A stretch of 64,000 nucleotides of DNA, from the NCBI RefSeq assembly GCF_944324745.1, contig NZ_CALUXO010000074.1, positions 1 through 64,000 on the forward strand. The letters are read 5' to 3'. The position numbers and the translations under genes were made by a program. Source of the stretch: an uncultured Thomasclavelia sp. (GTDB taxonomy: Bacteria; Bacillota_I; Bacilli_A; Erysipelotrichales; Coprobacillaceae). The notes beneath the pieces were generated by a model. That model did no database searches. It was not told the origin of the DNA and was given only the letters and a program-made list of their open reading frames with translations. Shown piece after piece: positions 17,332-26,983 of the stretch (position 1 is its first letter; every line of letters begins with the position of its first letter).

Positions 17332-18710
17332 ACATTACGTGGTTTCCCTTGTTTAAACATTTCGATATTTAAACAAACCTCTTCAATAACCCGATTCCGT
17401 GTTTCAATTGGAGCCCATGCAATATGTGGTGTCATTAATAATTTAGTTGGATCATTGATCGTTAATAAAATATTATCTTTAGTTAGTGGTTCCTGTTCAA
17501 AAACATCTAACCCAGCTCCAGCAATCTGATTATTTTTTAAAGCAGCCACTAAAGCCTGTTCATCAACAATCTTGCCACGACCAACATTGATCAAATAGGC
17601 ATTTCGTTTCATTTTACTAAATGCCTCTTGATTAAATAAACCAGCGGTATTTTCATTTAAAGGAGCATGAATGCTGATAATATCACTTGTTTTTAATAAT
17701 ACATCAAAAGAGACCGGATGATATTCATCTTGAATATTTTTATTGCTGGTAGAATAATATTGAATTTGGCAACCAAAAGCTTTAGCAATTTTAGCAACCT
17801 GTTTACCAATTGCCCCTAAACCAACGATCCCCCAGACTTTTCCTTTTAATTCATGAAAAGTATAGCCTAAATGAGTAAACATCGAACTAGAAGAATAGTT
17901 ACCCGAAGCCACGTATTGATGATAATAATGATTTTTATTATATAAATCTAATAATAAAGCAAATGTATGTTGAGCTACGGCATCTGTCGAATACCCCATA
18001 ACATTACAAACCGTAATCTTAGCTTCATTACAATACTTTAAATCAATATTATTAAATCCGGTAGCTGTTACACAGATAAGCTTTAAATTAGGCGCCTGTT
18101 TTAAAATATCGGCATTTAAAACATGCTTATTAGTGATAACAACAGTGGCATCTTCAATTCTTTCAACAATTTGATCAACTCTTGTCTGTTCATAAATAAC
18201 TGTGTTCCCATATTGATATAGTTTACTACAATCAATATCACTTCCTAATGTTTCACGGTCTAAAAAAACAATTTTAAAATTGCCACGTAACATCATCATT
18301 ATTTCATCAGATTCTTTTCCTTGTAACAAACAACCAAGTTTTTTAGCTAATTCATGATAATTCTTTTTTACATAACGACAATTACCAGTCATCATTCCAT
18401 TTTCAATGTTAAAGTCTAATTCATGGTTTAATAATAATAAAGCTAAATATCGATTAGTTATTTCTTCGGTATTTTTCACCATTTCAATAATAACATTGGC
18501 AAAGTTTTCATCCTTTTGATTACAAACAGTAAAACAAGTTTGAATATCATCATTATTAGCTAGTAGTTGTAAAAATAATGAATTAGATAATAATGGTAAA
18601 ATAAAATTATAAATATTGATGGGAACTGCCCCATAACCAGCAGTAAAATCAAATAATACTTGACATCCCATTTTTTCATCATTAATAATATCAATCAAAC
18701 TACTTCTCAC
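17322..18710 (-). CDS. D-2-hydroxyacid dehydrogenase with uncharacterised N-terminal extension
   Basis: The product has 462 residues. From about residue 145 onward it is a complete NAD-dependent D-isomer-specific 2-hydroxyacid dehydrogenase: VTATGFNNID (catalytic Arg is replaced or shifted here and should be inspected), GIVGLGAIGK (nucleotide site), NVGRGKIVDE, a Glu in FEQEPL, and catalytic His in MTPHIAW. Such enzymes use glycerate, lactate or phosphoglycerate. The first 145 residues are not part of that family and I do not recognise them. The start is uncertain: GTG at 18710 has AGGA directly adjacent; TTG at 18698 or ATG at 18671 are alternatives. Two bases separate it from the upstream phosphoesterase. 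Confidence 0.8.
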   Translation of the reverse strand: MRSSLIDIINDEKMGCQVLFDFTAGYGAVPINIYNFILPLLSNSLFLQLLANNDDIQTCFTVCNQKDENFANVIIEMVKNTEEITNRYLALLLLNHELDFNIENGMMTGNCRYVKKNYHELAKKLGCLLQGKESDEIMMMLRGNFKIVFLDRETLGSDIDCSKLYQYGNTVIYEQTRVDQIVERIEDATVVITNKHVLNADILKQAPNLKLICVTATGFNNIDLKYCNEAKITVCNVMGYSTDAVAQHTFALLLDLYNKNHYYHQYVASGNYSSSSMFTHLGYTFHELKGKVWGIVGLGAIGKQVAKIAKAFGCQIQYYSTSNKNIQDEYHPVSFDVLLKTSDIISIHAPLNENTAGLFNQEAFSKMKRNAYLINVGRGKIVDEQALVAALKNNQIAGAGLDVFEQEPLTKDNILLTINDPTKLLMTPHIAWAPIETRNRVIEEVCLNIEMFKQGKPRNVCQ

Positions 18711-18712
18711 TC

Positions 18713-20176
18713 CTAAAACAAATTTATAATAATTCTTTGACGATCTTGTAAAGTAATATCATCATAAATAATAAAACAATATTTAAAACGCTTATAGCGA
18801 TGATCATATTTTAAAACATTATAACTTAAATATCGGCTTTTAAACTCTTTAGCCCCACTACCACATGAAGATCCAGCCGCGATAACATATAACCCTTCTT
18901 GATATGTAAAAAAAGGTAAATGCTTATGACCATGAAGAACATATTGAATATTATGCTTTCTTAGCCATTTAACTAATTCCTGACTATCAACTAAAGCCTT
19001 GGTACTATCTAACAATTTCCCAACAAACAGTTTTTCTTGCCAGCGCTGCTTTAAAAATTCATCACGGGTAATTGGAAACAGATGATGATGCAACATCACG
19101 ATCATTGTATATTTTTGTAGATCTTTAATTTCAGCCAATTCTTCATCGATAGCATCTAATTGTTGCTGCCCTACTTTTCCTCGAGCTAGATTCCCTTCCC
19201 TCGTTGAATCAATTTTAATCAGAATTATTTTTTCCTCTTCTAATACTTTAATTTTCTCTCCTAATAAAAAAGCAATAACTTTACTTTTTTGACGTTTAAA
19301 AATATTTAATCCATGCACAATAACATCATGATTTCCCAAAATAAAAGAGACATGTGCTTTATACCTAGTTTTCAACATTTTCAAAAAATCATCAACTTCA
19401 TACATATTCTTTCGATTTGGAGAATTCATCAAATCACCAGTAATTAGAAATTTAAGCTGATAATATGATTTTAAGATGGGAACTGTCTCATCTAAACTCT
19501 GCTGTAAAGCTAATCGTCCAATATTTTTCTTTTTACTACCTAAATGCAAATCACTTAATTGAATAAAAAAGCTATCATAAGGACTTAGGTATTTAATTGA
19601 AAAAATAGTATCATGTTTTATTTTAAACATTATCTCATCGATATCTTGCAGAGTATGAACAGGTACAAAAACTGACTGATCATTTTTGAAAATCAAAAAA
19701 CCCGGCCAACGATCTATTTGATATAAAGCATTGATAAAATGTTTATGCGGTCCATAAAATGATAGATCATCTTTTGATAATAATTGATGACAATTAATAA
19801 CACTGATATTATCACTTTTTAAATCCTCGACTATTTTTGTTGAGGTTAAATAAGCATTGATTGGCTCACTGTAATCAAAACTTGATAAGACAATAATTTG
19901 GTATTTTTCCTGCTCCTGTAAAATATAATTCTTTAATTGTTCTAAATCTTCTATTGCAAAACGTTCGTATATTTGTTCCAGAGTCTTAGCTTTAGTTAAA
20001 TCAATAAATGTATCAAAGGAAATATTATCTAGAGCATTTAAAACAATATTTCGGTCATGAAGCCAGTTACGCAGCTGACATAATCCTTTATACCCATCTA
20101 ATAAACGGGTAAAATAATTAACACTGGTATCAAAGATTAAGTTTAAATATGCGTTAATTAGATCATATTCATTCAC
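18713..20176 (-). CDS. Calcineurin-like metallophosphoesterase with long N-terminal region
   Basis: The product has 487 residues. The metallophosphoesterase motifs are in the second half: LSDLHLG, LITGDLMN, GNHDV, a HHH cluster (MLHHHLF) and HGHKH. The first 200 residues are mostly helical and unrecognised. There is no membrane segment or signal peptide. Substrate could be a cyclic nucleotide, a phosphodiester or a protein phosphate. It opens an apparent operon with the dehydrogenase and the amylase. The ribosome site before ATG 20176 is weak (GAGTGA). Confidence 0.8.
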   Translation of the reverse strand: MNEYDLINAYLNLIFDTSVNYFTRLLDGYKGLCQLRNWLHDRNIVLNALDNISFDTFIDLTKAKTLEQIYERFAIEDLEQLKNYILQEQEKYQIIVLSSFDYSEPINAYLTSTKIVEDLKSDNISVINCHQLLSKDDLSFYGPHKHFINALYQIDRWPGFLIFKNDQSVFVPVHTLQDIDEIMFKIKHDTIFSIKYLSPYDSFFIQLSDLHLGSKKKNIGRLALQQSLDETVPILKSYYQLKFLITGDLMNSPNRKNMYEVDDFLKMLKTRYKAHVSFILGNHDVIVHGLNIFKRQKSKVIAFLLGEKIKVLEEEKIILIKIDSTREGNLARGKVGQQQLDAIDEELAEIKDLQKYTMIVMLHHHLFPITRDEFLKQRWQEKLFVGKLLDSTKALVDSQELVKWLRKHNIQYVLHGHKHLPFFTYQEGLYVIAAGSSCGSGAKEFKSRYLSYNVLKYDHRYKRFKYCFIIYDDITLQDRQRIIINLF

Positions 20177-20357
20177 TCTATGTCGCCCTGCTGCTAAAAA
20201 AATCCAACAGCATCAAAATTACAGCTGAAAATTTAAGCAGCTTTTCCTTTCTTACAAGATAAATATTATTATTGATATAATCATTAATAAAAATATTCCT
20301 TGGCTATATTTTAAAATATTTACGGTAGCTTGGCAATGTTTTTAATCATTTCTAAAT

Positions 20358-20386
20358 AAAAGAAAAGCCTATGAAAAATAGGCTTA
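20358..20386 (-). terminator. asnS operon terminator
   Basis: Stem AAGCCTAT/ATAGGCTT, followed on the minus strand by TTCTTTTATTT. Confidence 0.8.
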
Positions 20387-20387
20387 A

Positions 20388-21773
20388 CTAGAATTTTAAA
20401 TTTCTAGGTGTTCTTGGATATGGTTCAACATCACGAATATTTTGCATACCAGTTAAATACATTAAGAAACGATCAAATCCCAGACCAAATCCAGCATGTT
20501 TACAACCACCAAAACGACGTAAATCCATGTACCATTGTAATCCTTCTTTGTTCATTCCCTTTTCATCCATAATTCTTTCTAGTACATCATAACGTTCTTC
20601 ACGTTGTGACCCACCAACTAATTCACCAATTCCTGGTACTAATAAATCACAAGCCGCGACAGTTTTATTATCATCGTTTAAACGCATATAGAAAGCTTTA
20701 ATTTCTTTAGGATAATCAGTTAAAAATACTGGTCCTTTAACAACTTTTTCACAAATATAACGTTCATGCTCACTGTTTAAATCCATTCCCCATGAAACCT
20801 TATTTTTAAACTTAACATCAGCTTTTTTCAAAATTTCAATTGCTTCAGTATAAGTCATTCGTTTAAAATCACTGTTTTTAACTTTAGTGATTCGGTTAAT
20901 ACAATCTTTATCAATCATTGAAGCAAAGAATTCCATTTCAGCTGGAGCATTATCTAATACATAATCAATACAATATTTAACCATATCTTCGATTAAATCC
21001 ATATTATCTTCCAAATCAGCAAAAGCAATTTCTGGTTCAATCATCCAGAATTCACTGGCATGTCTTGAAGTATTAGAATTTTCAGCTCTAAAAGCTGGTC
21101 CAAAAGTATAAACATCACGATAAGCTAAAGCAAAAGCTTCAACATGTAATTGTCCAGTAACAGTTAAGAAAGCTTCTTTTCCAAAAAAGTCTTCTTCGAA
21201 GTTAGTATCATCAATAGTTGTTGCTCTAAACATTTCTCCAGCCCCTTCACCATCGTTGCTAGTGATAATAGGAGTATGAACATAGACAAATCCTTGAGAT
21301 TGGAAAAATTCATGAATTGCCATTGATAAAACACTACGTAATCTAAAAATAGCATAGAAACTATTAGCTCGTGGTCTTAAATGAGGAATTTCCCGCATAA
21401 ATTCAAATGAATGACGTTTTTTCTGTAATGGATAATCATTATCACAGCTTCCTTCAATTTCAATTTCAGTAGCTTCAACTTCAAATGGTTGTTTTCCTTC
21501 AGGTGTTAATTTTAACTTACCAACAACTCTGATTGCACTTCCGGTTGAAATTTTTTCAATTTCTTCATAATTTTCTAATTCTTCTTGCAAATATACAATT
21601 TGTAAGTTTTTAAAATAAGTACCATCATTTAAAGCAATAAAACCTAATTTCCCGTTATTGCGATTAGTTCGAACCCAACCCTCAAGTTCAACATACTCAT
21701 ATCCTTCTAGATCCATCATTTGATTGCTCAAAAACATCTCATATAATTCCCTAACGGTAATAAACTCAAACAT
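20388..21773 (-). CDS. asnS: Asparaginyl-tRNA synthetase
   Basis: The product has 461 residues, full length. An N-terminal OB-fold anticodon-binding domain is followed by the class II catalytic core. Motif 2 is [19 protein letters not shown], and motif 3 ends [13 protein letters not shown]. It ligates Asn to tRNA-Asn. AGGAGG precedes ATG. It follows rex by 37 bases on the same strand and is the last gene before a strong terminator, so it is probably the distal gene of the tsa/rex operon. Confidence 0.97.
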   Translation of the reverse strand: MFEFITVRELYEMFLSNQMMDLEGYEYVELEGWVRTNRNNGKLGFIALNDGTYFKNLQIVYLQEELENYEEIEKISTGSAIRVVGKLKLTPEGKQPFEVEATEIEIEGSCDNDYPLQKKRHSFEFMREIPHLRPRANSFYAIFRLRSVLSMAIHEFFQSQGFVYVHTPIITSNDGEGAGEMFRATTIDDTNFEEDFFGKEAFLTVTGQLHVEAFALAYRDVYTFGPAFRAENSNTSRHASEFWMIEPEIAFADLEDNMDLIEDMVKYCIDYVLDNAPAEMEFFASMIDKDCINRITKVKNSDFKRMTYTEAIEILKKADVKFKNKVSWGMDLNSEHERYICEKVVKGPVFLTDYPKEIKAFYMRLNDDNKTVAACDLLVPGIGELVGGSQREERYDVLERIMDEKGMNKEGLQWYMDLRRFGGCKHAGFGLGFDRFLMYLTGMQNIRDVEPYPRTPRNLKF

Positions 21774-21810
21774 ATTAATCCTCCTAATTTTTACTTTATA
21801 TTTAAACAGC

Positions 21811-22440
21811 TTATTGTCGATGTGAATCCATCTTTAAAACTAATTCCTGAATTGCGACAACAACATCAACCTGTTGAACTTCAACTCCAGGTTCAACTGT
21901 AAAATGGGTATGTGTAAAATCAACTATTCCCTTGATTCCTAATTTCATCAATCGATCAACAGTAGCCTGCACATTATCAGATATCGCCAAAATAGCAATT
22001 TTACAATCCTTAGGAAACGTCTTTTCTAAATCATCAATATTATAGATTTTAACCCCAAAACGTTCCCCTTCTTTATTTTTATCTTGATCATAACCACAGA
22101 CGATCTTTCCAACTGTATATTGCCACCGATTATATTTCAATATGGCACTACCGAGATTACCAACACCAATAATAATAATTGATTCATCAAGACCTAAGCC
22201 TAAGACCTCACTCAATCCATCAATTAAATGCTTAACATCATAACCTTTACCTCGTTGTCCAAAATTATCAGTTTTTGAAAGATAAGTAAAATCGCGACGA
22301 ATCGTCGTATCTTGAATACCAGTAAGCGTTGATAACTCACTTGATAAACAATTTTCTTTTCCTTCATGTTGCATTTTTCTTAATGCTTTTAAATAGATTG
22401 GATAGCGAGACATCGTAGCATTAGAAATTTTTTTATCCAT
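21811..22440 (-). CDS. rex: Redox-sensing transcriptional repressor Rex
   Basis: The product has 209 residues from the ATG at 22440, chosen because GTGAGG lies nine bases upstream; a longer start at 22455 is possible. An N-terminal winged helix (residues about 1-80, with [11 protein letters not shown]) precedes a Rossmann domain ([12 protein letters not shown]) that reads the NADH/NAD+ ratio. Rex represses fermentation and NADH-reoxidising genes. Its start overlaps the end of tsaD. No perfect Rex operator was found in the window. Confidence 0.95.
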   Translation of the reverse strand: MDKKISNATMSRYPIYLKALRKMQHEGKENCLSSELSTLTGIQDTTIRRDFTYLSKTDNFGQRGKGYDVKHLIDGLSEVLGLGLDESIIIIGVGNLGSAILKYNRWQYTVGKIVCGYDQDKNKEGERFGVKIYNIDDLEKTFPKDCKIAILAISDNVQATVDRLMKLGIKGIVDFTHTHFTVEPGVEVQQVDVVVAIQELVLKMDSHRQ

Positions 22441-23467
22441 TGTCCATAACCTCACTTACTGATTCTTTTTCCAAATCCAAATTAGGTTTAATTCCCAATG
22501 ATAAATCACTAAACATCTTTAAATCATACATTTCCTTAGCAGCAAGGGCAATCATCATCGCATTATCAGTACAGCAATTCATTGGTGGTAACAACAAGGC
22601 TACATTATCTAATTTAGCCACTGCTTCTTCCATAGCTTGACGTAAACCTTTATTAGCACTGACACCACCGGCCAGCATTACTTGTTTTACGTTATAAGCT
22701 TTAGCGGCTTTGATCGTTTTACCAACCAATGAAGCAATAACCACATTTTGAAAAGAGGCCGCTAAATCGTCTTTATTAATCGTTTCATGTCGTAAATTGG
22801 CTTTATGATTTAAATTAATGACTGCTGATTTTAAGCCACTAAAACTGAAATTAAAACTATCATCATCCAATGGAACTGGCAATTTGTAAGTTGGTTTACC
22901 AGCAGCCGCCATTTTATCAAGTACTGGTCCCCCAGGATATGGTAAATTCAATACTCGGCCAACTTTATCATAAGCCTCACCAACAGCATCATCTAAAGTT
23001 TGACCAATTACTTCAAATTCAAATGGAGCTTTTAACAACACCAGCTCGCTATGGCCACCACTAACAACTAAACAAAGACTAGGATATTCCATATCCTGAT
23101 TATAATTATTAGCATAAATATGTCCGGCAATATGATGAACTCCAATTAATGGTTTATGATAAGCCATCGCTATCGTCTTTGCTGCCTGTAAACCGATATG
23201 TAAAGATCCTACCAGTCCCGGACCTTTAGTAACGGCCACAGCATCAATTTGATCAATTGATACATTAGCCTGTTTCAAAGTTTCTTTTAAAACTAATGAG
23301 ACACATTCAACATGTTTTCTACTAGCAATTTCTGGTACTACGCCACCATATAATGCATGGACATCAATTTGTGAAGCAATTACACTAGATAGAAATTCCC
23401 GTTTGTCTTTTAAAATAGCCATGGCCATTTCATCACAGCTAGATTCAATTGCTAAAATTAGTGACAT
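22433..23467 (-). CDS. tsaD: tRNA N6-threonylcarbamoyladenosine transferase TsaD
   Basis: The product has 344 residues. It carries the metal-binding HIAGH motif, VSGGHSEL and the C-terminal CTDNA motif of the Kae1/TsaD family. With TsaB and TsaE it makes t6A37 in tRNAs that read ANN codons. It overlaps rimI by 10 bases upstream and rex downstream. The frame is full length with no anomalies. Confidence 0.97.
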   Translation of the reverse strand: MSLILAIESSCDEMAMAILKDKREFLSSVIASQIDVHALYGGVVPEIASRKHVECVSLVLKETLKQANVSIDQIDAVAVTKGPGLVGSLHIGLQAAKTIAMAYHKPLIGVHHIAGHIYANNYNQDMEYPSLCLVVSGGHSELVLLKAPFEFEVIGQTLDDAVGEAYDKVGRVLNLPYPGGPVLDKMAAAGKPTYKLPVPLDDDSFNFSFSGLKSAVINLNHKANLRHETINKDDLAASFQNVVIASLVGKTIKAAKAYNVKQVMLAGGVSANKGLRQAMEEAVAKLDNVALLLPPMNCCTDNAMMIALAAKEMYDLKMFSDLSLGIKPNLDLEKESVSEVMDNG

Positions 23468-23913
23468 TCTTTCCCCTCCATTTCTTTAATCATTAAATAG
23501 GCATCTTCATGATTATCTTGATAATAATCTTTTCTAATTGCCACTGTTTGAAAACCAAACTGCTGATATAACTTAATTGCTTTTTGATTAGATACTCTAA
23601 CTTCTAAACTAATATTATCATAACCTAAATATTTAGTAATTTCGATACATTTATTCATTAATGCTTTAGCAAAACCACGACCTTGATATTGCTTTTTTAC
23701 TCCTAAAGTTGTAATTTGGCTTTGATCACCTAAATTCCACATTCCTAAATAACCAGCAATCTGATCATCTTCTTGTAATATCAATATGGTCGAAAAAGCA
23801 TTTTTTTCAATCTCATAAATAAAATCATCCTTGCTCCAAGGTGAAGTAAATAATTCCTGTTCCAAAGCCACTACTTCATCAATATCTTGTAATTCCATTC
23901 GCCGAATTATCAT
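23458..23913 (-). CDS. rimI: Ribosomal-protein-alanine N-acetyltransferase-like GNAT (RimI)
   Basis: The product has 151 residues with the GNAT acetyl-CoA motif YQGRGFAKALM and the RimI-type end NQKAIKLYQQFGF. It acetylates ribosomal S18 in E. coli; the substrate here is assumed from its conserved place between tsaB and tsaD. It overlaps both neighbours by a few bases. Confidence 0.93.
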   Translation of the reverse strand: MIIRRMELQDIDEVVALEQELFTSPWSKDDFIYEIEKNAFSTILILQEDDQIAGYLGMWNLGDQSQITTLGVKKQYQGRGFAKALMNKCIEITKYLGYDNISLEVRVSNQKAIKLYQQFGFQTVAIRKDYYQDNHEDAYLMIKEMEGKECH

Positions 23914-24509
23914 ATTTTTTTAGCAGCTACTCCTTTTAAATATTGTGGAACAAGATTATCAACATTACTTTGGTAATCGTAACTCAAACTAGCGTCATAA
24001 ATATTTTGACATAAATCCACTGGTTTAGATTCATAACCAACTAATTGACTATCACCGACCACTTGATAATCTTCATAGTTTTGCTTAAAACTTGAAAAAT
24101 CTGCAATATCCAGCAACTGATCTGCAACTACTGGTTTATTTTGATTATATACGCCCACAAACACTTTTTGACTGCGAGCATCAATAACACTAATAGCTTT
24201 TTGATTACCCGCATAGCCATGTAATGAGGATACTGCTTTAATTTTAATGTTTGAAATAGCTGCCAAAGTTTTAGCGATAGTTAAAGCTACTCTTTGTCCC
24301 GTATAAGAGCCTGGACCAATGGTAATAACCATTTCATCAACATCTAAAATTTCCCAGTGATGTTTATTAAGTAACTCATTTAATCTAAGCAAAGCATCTT
24401 CACTTTGCCGACGATTCCCCGCTTCCTGATATTTTTCAAGGGCCACTCCATCCTGGTAAAGTCCGATGACTAAATATGAATTCGATGTATCCATAATTAT
24501 TGTTTTCAT
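23910..24509 (-). CDS. tsaB: tRNA t6A biosynthesis protein TsaB
   Basis: The product has 199 residues. The N-terminal MKTIIMDTSNSYLVIGLY and the GPGSYTGQRV segment are characteristic of TsaB, an inactive paralogue of TsaD that scaffolds the t6A complex. The C-terminal half is shorter and more divergent than in E. coli, as is usual in Firmicutes. It overlaps tsaE and rimI by four bases on each side. Confidence 0.95.
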   Translation of the reverse strand: MKTIIMDTSNSYLVIGLYQDGVALEKYQEAGNRRQSEDALLRLNELLNKHHWEILDVDEMVITIGPGSYTGQRVALTIAKTLAAISNIKIKAVSSLHGYAGNQKAISVIDARSQKVFVGVYNQNKPVVADQLLDIADFSSFKQNYEDYQVVGDSQLVGYESKPVDLCQNIYDASLSYDYQSNVDNLVPQYLKGVAAKKI

Positions 24510-24955
24510 CCTAACGCCTCCAATAACTGTACATATTGCTTATCTTTAGTCGAGAAAATAAATTTACGAGAATTATCATCTATTTTTTCAATAACAACAT
24601 CTAAACGCTCTTTTGGTAAAATATCTTCAATAAATTCTGGCCATTCAACAACACAAACATCATCACTATCAAAAATCTCTTCAAAACCAAGATCATCATC
24701 TTGACCTTCTAAACGATAAGCATCAAAATGCGATAATTGCAAACGACCTTGATATTGCTTTAAAATTGTAAAAGTTGGACTATTAATAACACTTTTTATT
24801 TCTAATCCCTGACCAATCCCCTTTGTAAAAGTCGTTTTACCAGTTCCTAAATCACCATTTAAAGTCATTAACATTCCTGGTTGTAATAATTGACCAATTT
24901 TTTTTCCTAAAGCTAGTGTTGCCTGGATATTTTCCACAATAATTATTTTCTCCAT
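24506..24955 (-). CDS. tsaE: tRNA t6A biosynthesis ATPase TsaE
   Basis: The product has 149 residues. The P-loop GDLGTGKTTFTKGI and the HFDAYRLEG motif identify TsaE. It is the ATPase that resets the TsaB-TsaD complex. It lies 10 bases after the ntdP-like gene and overlaps tsaB by four bases. Confidence 0.96.
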   Translation of the reverse strand: MEKIIIVENIQATLALGKKIGQLLQPGMLMTLNGDLGTGKTTFTKGIGQGLEIKSVINSPTFTILKQYQGRLQLSHFDAYRLEGQDDDLGFEEIFDSDDVCVVEWPEFIEDILPKERLDVVIEKIDDNSRKFIFSTKDKQYVQLLEALG

Positions 24956-24965
24956 TATTTTTCTC

Positions 24966-25502
24966 CTATCCTTGAGTTAAATCTTCATAGACATGATACC
25001 AGTGTCTAGTAAAATCATCACTAAATGGTCCTTGTCTTTTCTTTGCTAAATCAATTAATATTTGTAATTGCTTATTTAATATTTTATCTAATTCTTTTGA
25101 ATAATTCATTGCTTTGGCATGTTGTCGATATTCTTCTTCATCCAAAATCCGATAATTCCCATCGGGAAAAACTTTTAAATCCAAATCATAATCAATGTAT
25201 TTTAAAGCTTCGCCATCATATAATGTTGGTGAAGCAATATTGCAATAATAATAAACTCCAGTTTTACGAATCATACATATCACATTATACCATTTTTTCT
25301 TAGGAAAATAACAGATGGCTGGTTCTCTGGTATGCCACATCCGTCCATCTGCTTCTGTTACTAAAGTACGATTATTAATGGAGATAAAATGATCATCATT
25401 TTCATCTAAAATAAACCCTTTAGACCAGCAGCGATGAATCGTTCCATCATGCTTATAACAATGAATTAATACTTTCTTTCCTATCAGAGAATCTGACATC
25501 AT
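24966..25502 (-). CDS. DUF402 protein, nucleoside tri-/diphosphatase (NtdP/YgaC) family
   Basis: The product has 178 residues with the DUF402 core: HRCWSKGFIL, PAICYFPKKKWYNV, then CNIASPTLYDGEALKYIDYDLDLKVFPDG (only the pattern YIDYDLDL is diagnostic). The conserved acidic residues bind metal. Firmicute members hydrolyse nucleoside tri- and diphosphates. AGAGG precedes two adjacent ATGs; either could be used. It seems to be the first gene of the tsa/rex/asnS operon. Confidence 0.85.
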   Translation of the reverse strand: MMSDSLIGKKVLIHCYKHDGTIHRCWSKGFILDENDDHFISINNRTLVTEADGRMWHTREPAICYFPKKKWYNVICMIRKTGVYYYCNIASPTLYDGEALKYIDYDLDLKVFPDGNYRILDEEEYRQHAKAMNYSKELDKILNKQLQILIDLAKKRQGPFSDDFTRHWYHVYEDLTQG

Positions 25503-25657
25503 TTTCTACCTCTCTTTATAACATTACCATTATACACAAATTACCTATATTTTTAAAGTCTAAAGAATAAAAGTAATTTTTTGCTCAAATTAACATTACC
25601 TATAAAAGTAATTTCTATCCAATTTATTAGAAATACTGTCTTATTTTTTTACCAAAT

Positions 25658-25710
25658 AAAAAACCTTCTAATAAACAGTACATAATTATTTATACTATCT
25701 ATTAAAAGGT
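25658..25710 (-). terminator. Terminator after thiT
   Basis: Imperfect stem ACCTTCTAATA / TATTAAAAGGT with one mismatch, followed on the minus strand by TTTTTTATTT. Confidence 0.65.
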
Positions 25711-25770
25711 CATTACATCACTTAATAATATTTTTTCTATCTAAAAAATAATAGCTATTACTATTTAAAT

Positions 25771-26298
25771 TTATATTTTAATAGTATTTTTAAGTCTAGG
25801 ATATAAGATCATAAATAAAATAAAGCAAACTACCATTGTCGCAATATTGTATGGTAAATTATATCCTAAATTGGCTGGTAATGGTGTTGCAAACGCATAC
25901 CATCCAGCAATTAGATGACAGATTGTTTTTAAGACCATAACAATAATAATTCCTACCGGCAGTTCTATTTTATTGATCTTAACTAATGGGATCAATCCTA
26001 CTAACCCAACAATTGCCATTGGTAAAAGATAATCAAAAATAACCGATAAAGCCCCATAAAATGTAGCAAAGCCTAAAACAAAATGCAATCCCACACAAAC
26101 TAGTGATACGATCAAGCCATAGACTGGTGTCATTAAATAACTGCAAAGCATCAATACTACCAGTGAAAATGCCACATTTCCTCCTTGAGGCATCTGTGGT
26201 GTAAATTGAGTTAGATACTCTAAAACAATCTGCAAAGCCGCAAAAATAGCCATATAAGTCATTGTTTTAGTGTTTAAAATAAATTTTTGGTTTTTCAT
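25771..26298 (-). CDS. thiT: Thiamine ECF-transporter substrate-binding subunit ThiT
   Basis: The product has 175 residues and six membrane segments. The family pattern is visible: a Gly-Gly-Asn loop after FTPQMPQGG, a GVGLHFVLG-like helix, and the C-terminal GWYAFATPLPANLGYNLPYN segment that binds thiamine. It works with the shared ECF energising module encoded elsewhere. A TPP riboswitch and a terminator precede it, which fixes the assignment. Confidence 0.95.
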   Translation of the reverse strand: MKNQKFILNTKTMTYMAIFAALQIVLEYLTQFTPQMPQGGNVAFSLVVLMLCSYLMTPVYGLIVSLVCVGLHFVLGFATFYGALSVIFDYLLPMAIVGLVGLIPLVKINKIELPVGIIIVMVLKTICHLIAGWYAFATPLPANLGYNLPYNIATMVVCFILFMILYPRLKNTIKI

Positions 26299-26334
26299 GT
26301 TTGTTTCTCCTTTCTAAAAAAAGAGCCAACAAAA

Positions 26335-26366
26335 TTAAAAAAGCTTTTTTGCAAGCGCAAAAAAGC
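26335..26366 (-). terminator. Riboswitch-controlled terminator upstream of thiT
   Basis: A perfect 10-bp stem GCTTTTTTGC-AAGC-GCAAAAAAGC is followed on the minus strand by a long U-run. It lies between the TPP aptamer and the thiT start, so it is the expression platform. Confidence 0.88.
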
Positions 26367-26380
26367 AATAACTTAAAATT

Positions 26381-26465
26381 TTGCTCTCTCTACGCTGGCA
26401 TTACCCAGTTCAGATGATAAGGGACAAGGTTTCGACCTTTCTCAGCAAAATGCGCCCCTGGCTCA
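26381..26465 (-). promoter_or_regulatory. TPP (THI-box) riboswitch
   Basis: Read on the minus strand it shows the conserved aptamer parts in order: CAGGGGCGC, GCTGAGA, a short variable arm, CTGAACTGGGTAATGCCAGC and the closing strand. Thiamine pyrophosphate binding would favour the terminator that follows and turn thiT off. Confidence 0.95.
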
Positions 26466-26471
26466 ACCACT

Positions 26472-26499
26472 ATTATAGATGAATAATCTAAAATATCAA
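26472..26499 (-). promoter_or_regulatory. Promoter for the thiT riboswitch transcript
   Basis: TTGATA and TATAAT are separated by 16 bases, just upstream of the aptamer. Confidence 0.75.
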
Positions 26500-26950
26500 G
26501 GTCTTTTACCCTTTTGATTGGATTTAACTCTAAAAATATATCAAGATTTTAAAAAATCAGGCTATTGATTGGCATTTACAATTTATTACAATTAAATTAT
26601 AATAGTAGAGTCATAGTTTTAATAGTTTTGAATTTATACCTTCAATCTTTTGTATATAAGCAAAATAAAGTTACACTTGTAATAGTCTATATAACCTGTC
26701 GGTTTGTTTTGGGTTATTTTTAAAATTATTTATATTGTTTTCTTATATTGTTGTTACTAAATATTATTACACTTTTAAAACTATGACACATTATTAGTAA
26801 ATTAATTAAATAAATTATTCCTAGATTAAAAATAATTAATAAAATCCGATAAACTATCATTTAATCGATATTTTTTTAATATTATTTTTAATTTTTTTAT
26901 TTTTATAAAGCTAAAGCTCTTGCATTTATCTAGAAATTTGAGAAAATGAT
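26500..26950. other. Gene-free stretch before ackA
   Basis: About 450 AT-rich bases with no supported gene. A weak hairpin, TAACC...GGTTA followed by TTTTTA near 26691-26721, could end an unknown transcript. An extended -10 (TGATATAAT, TATAAT at 26953-26958) at the right end probably drives ackA. Confidence 0.45.
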
Positions 26951-26983
26951 GATATAATGACGATATGTAAGGAGGCTCAATAA

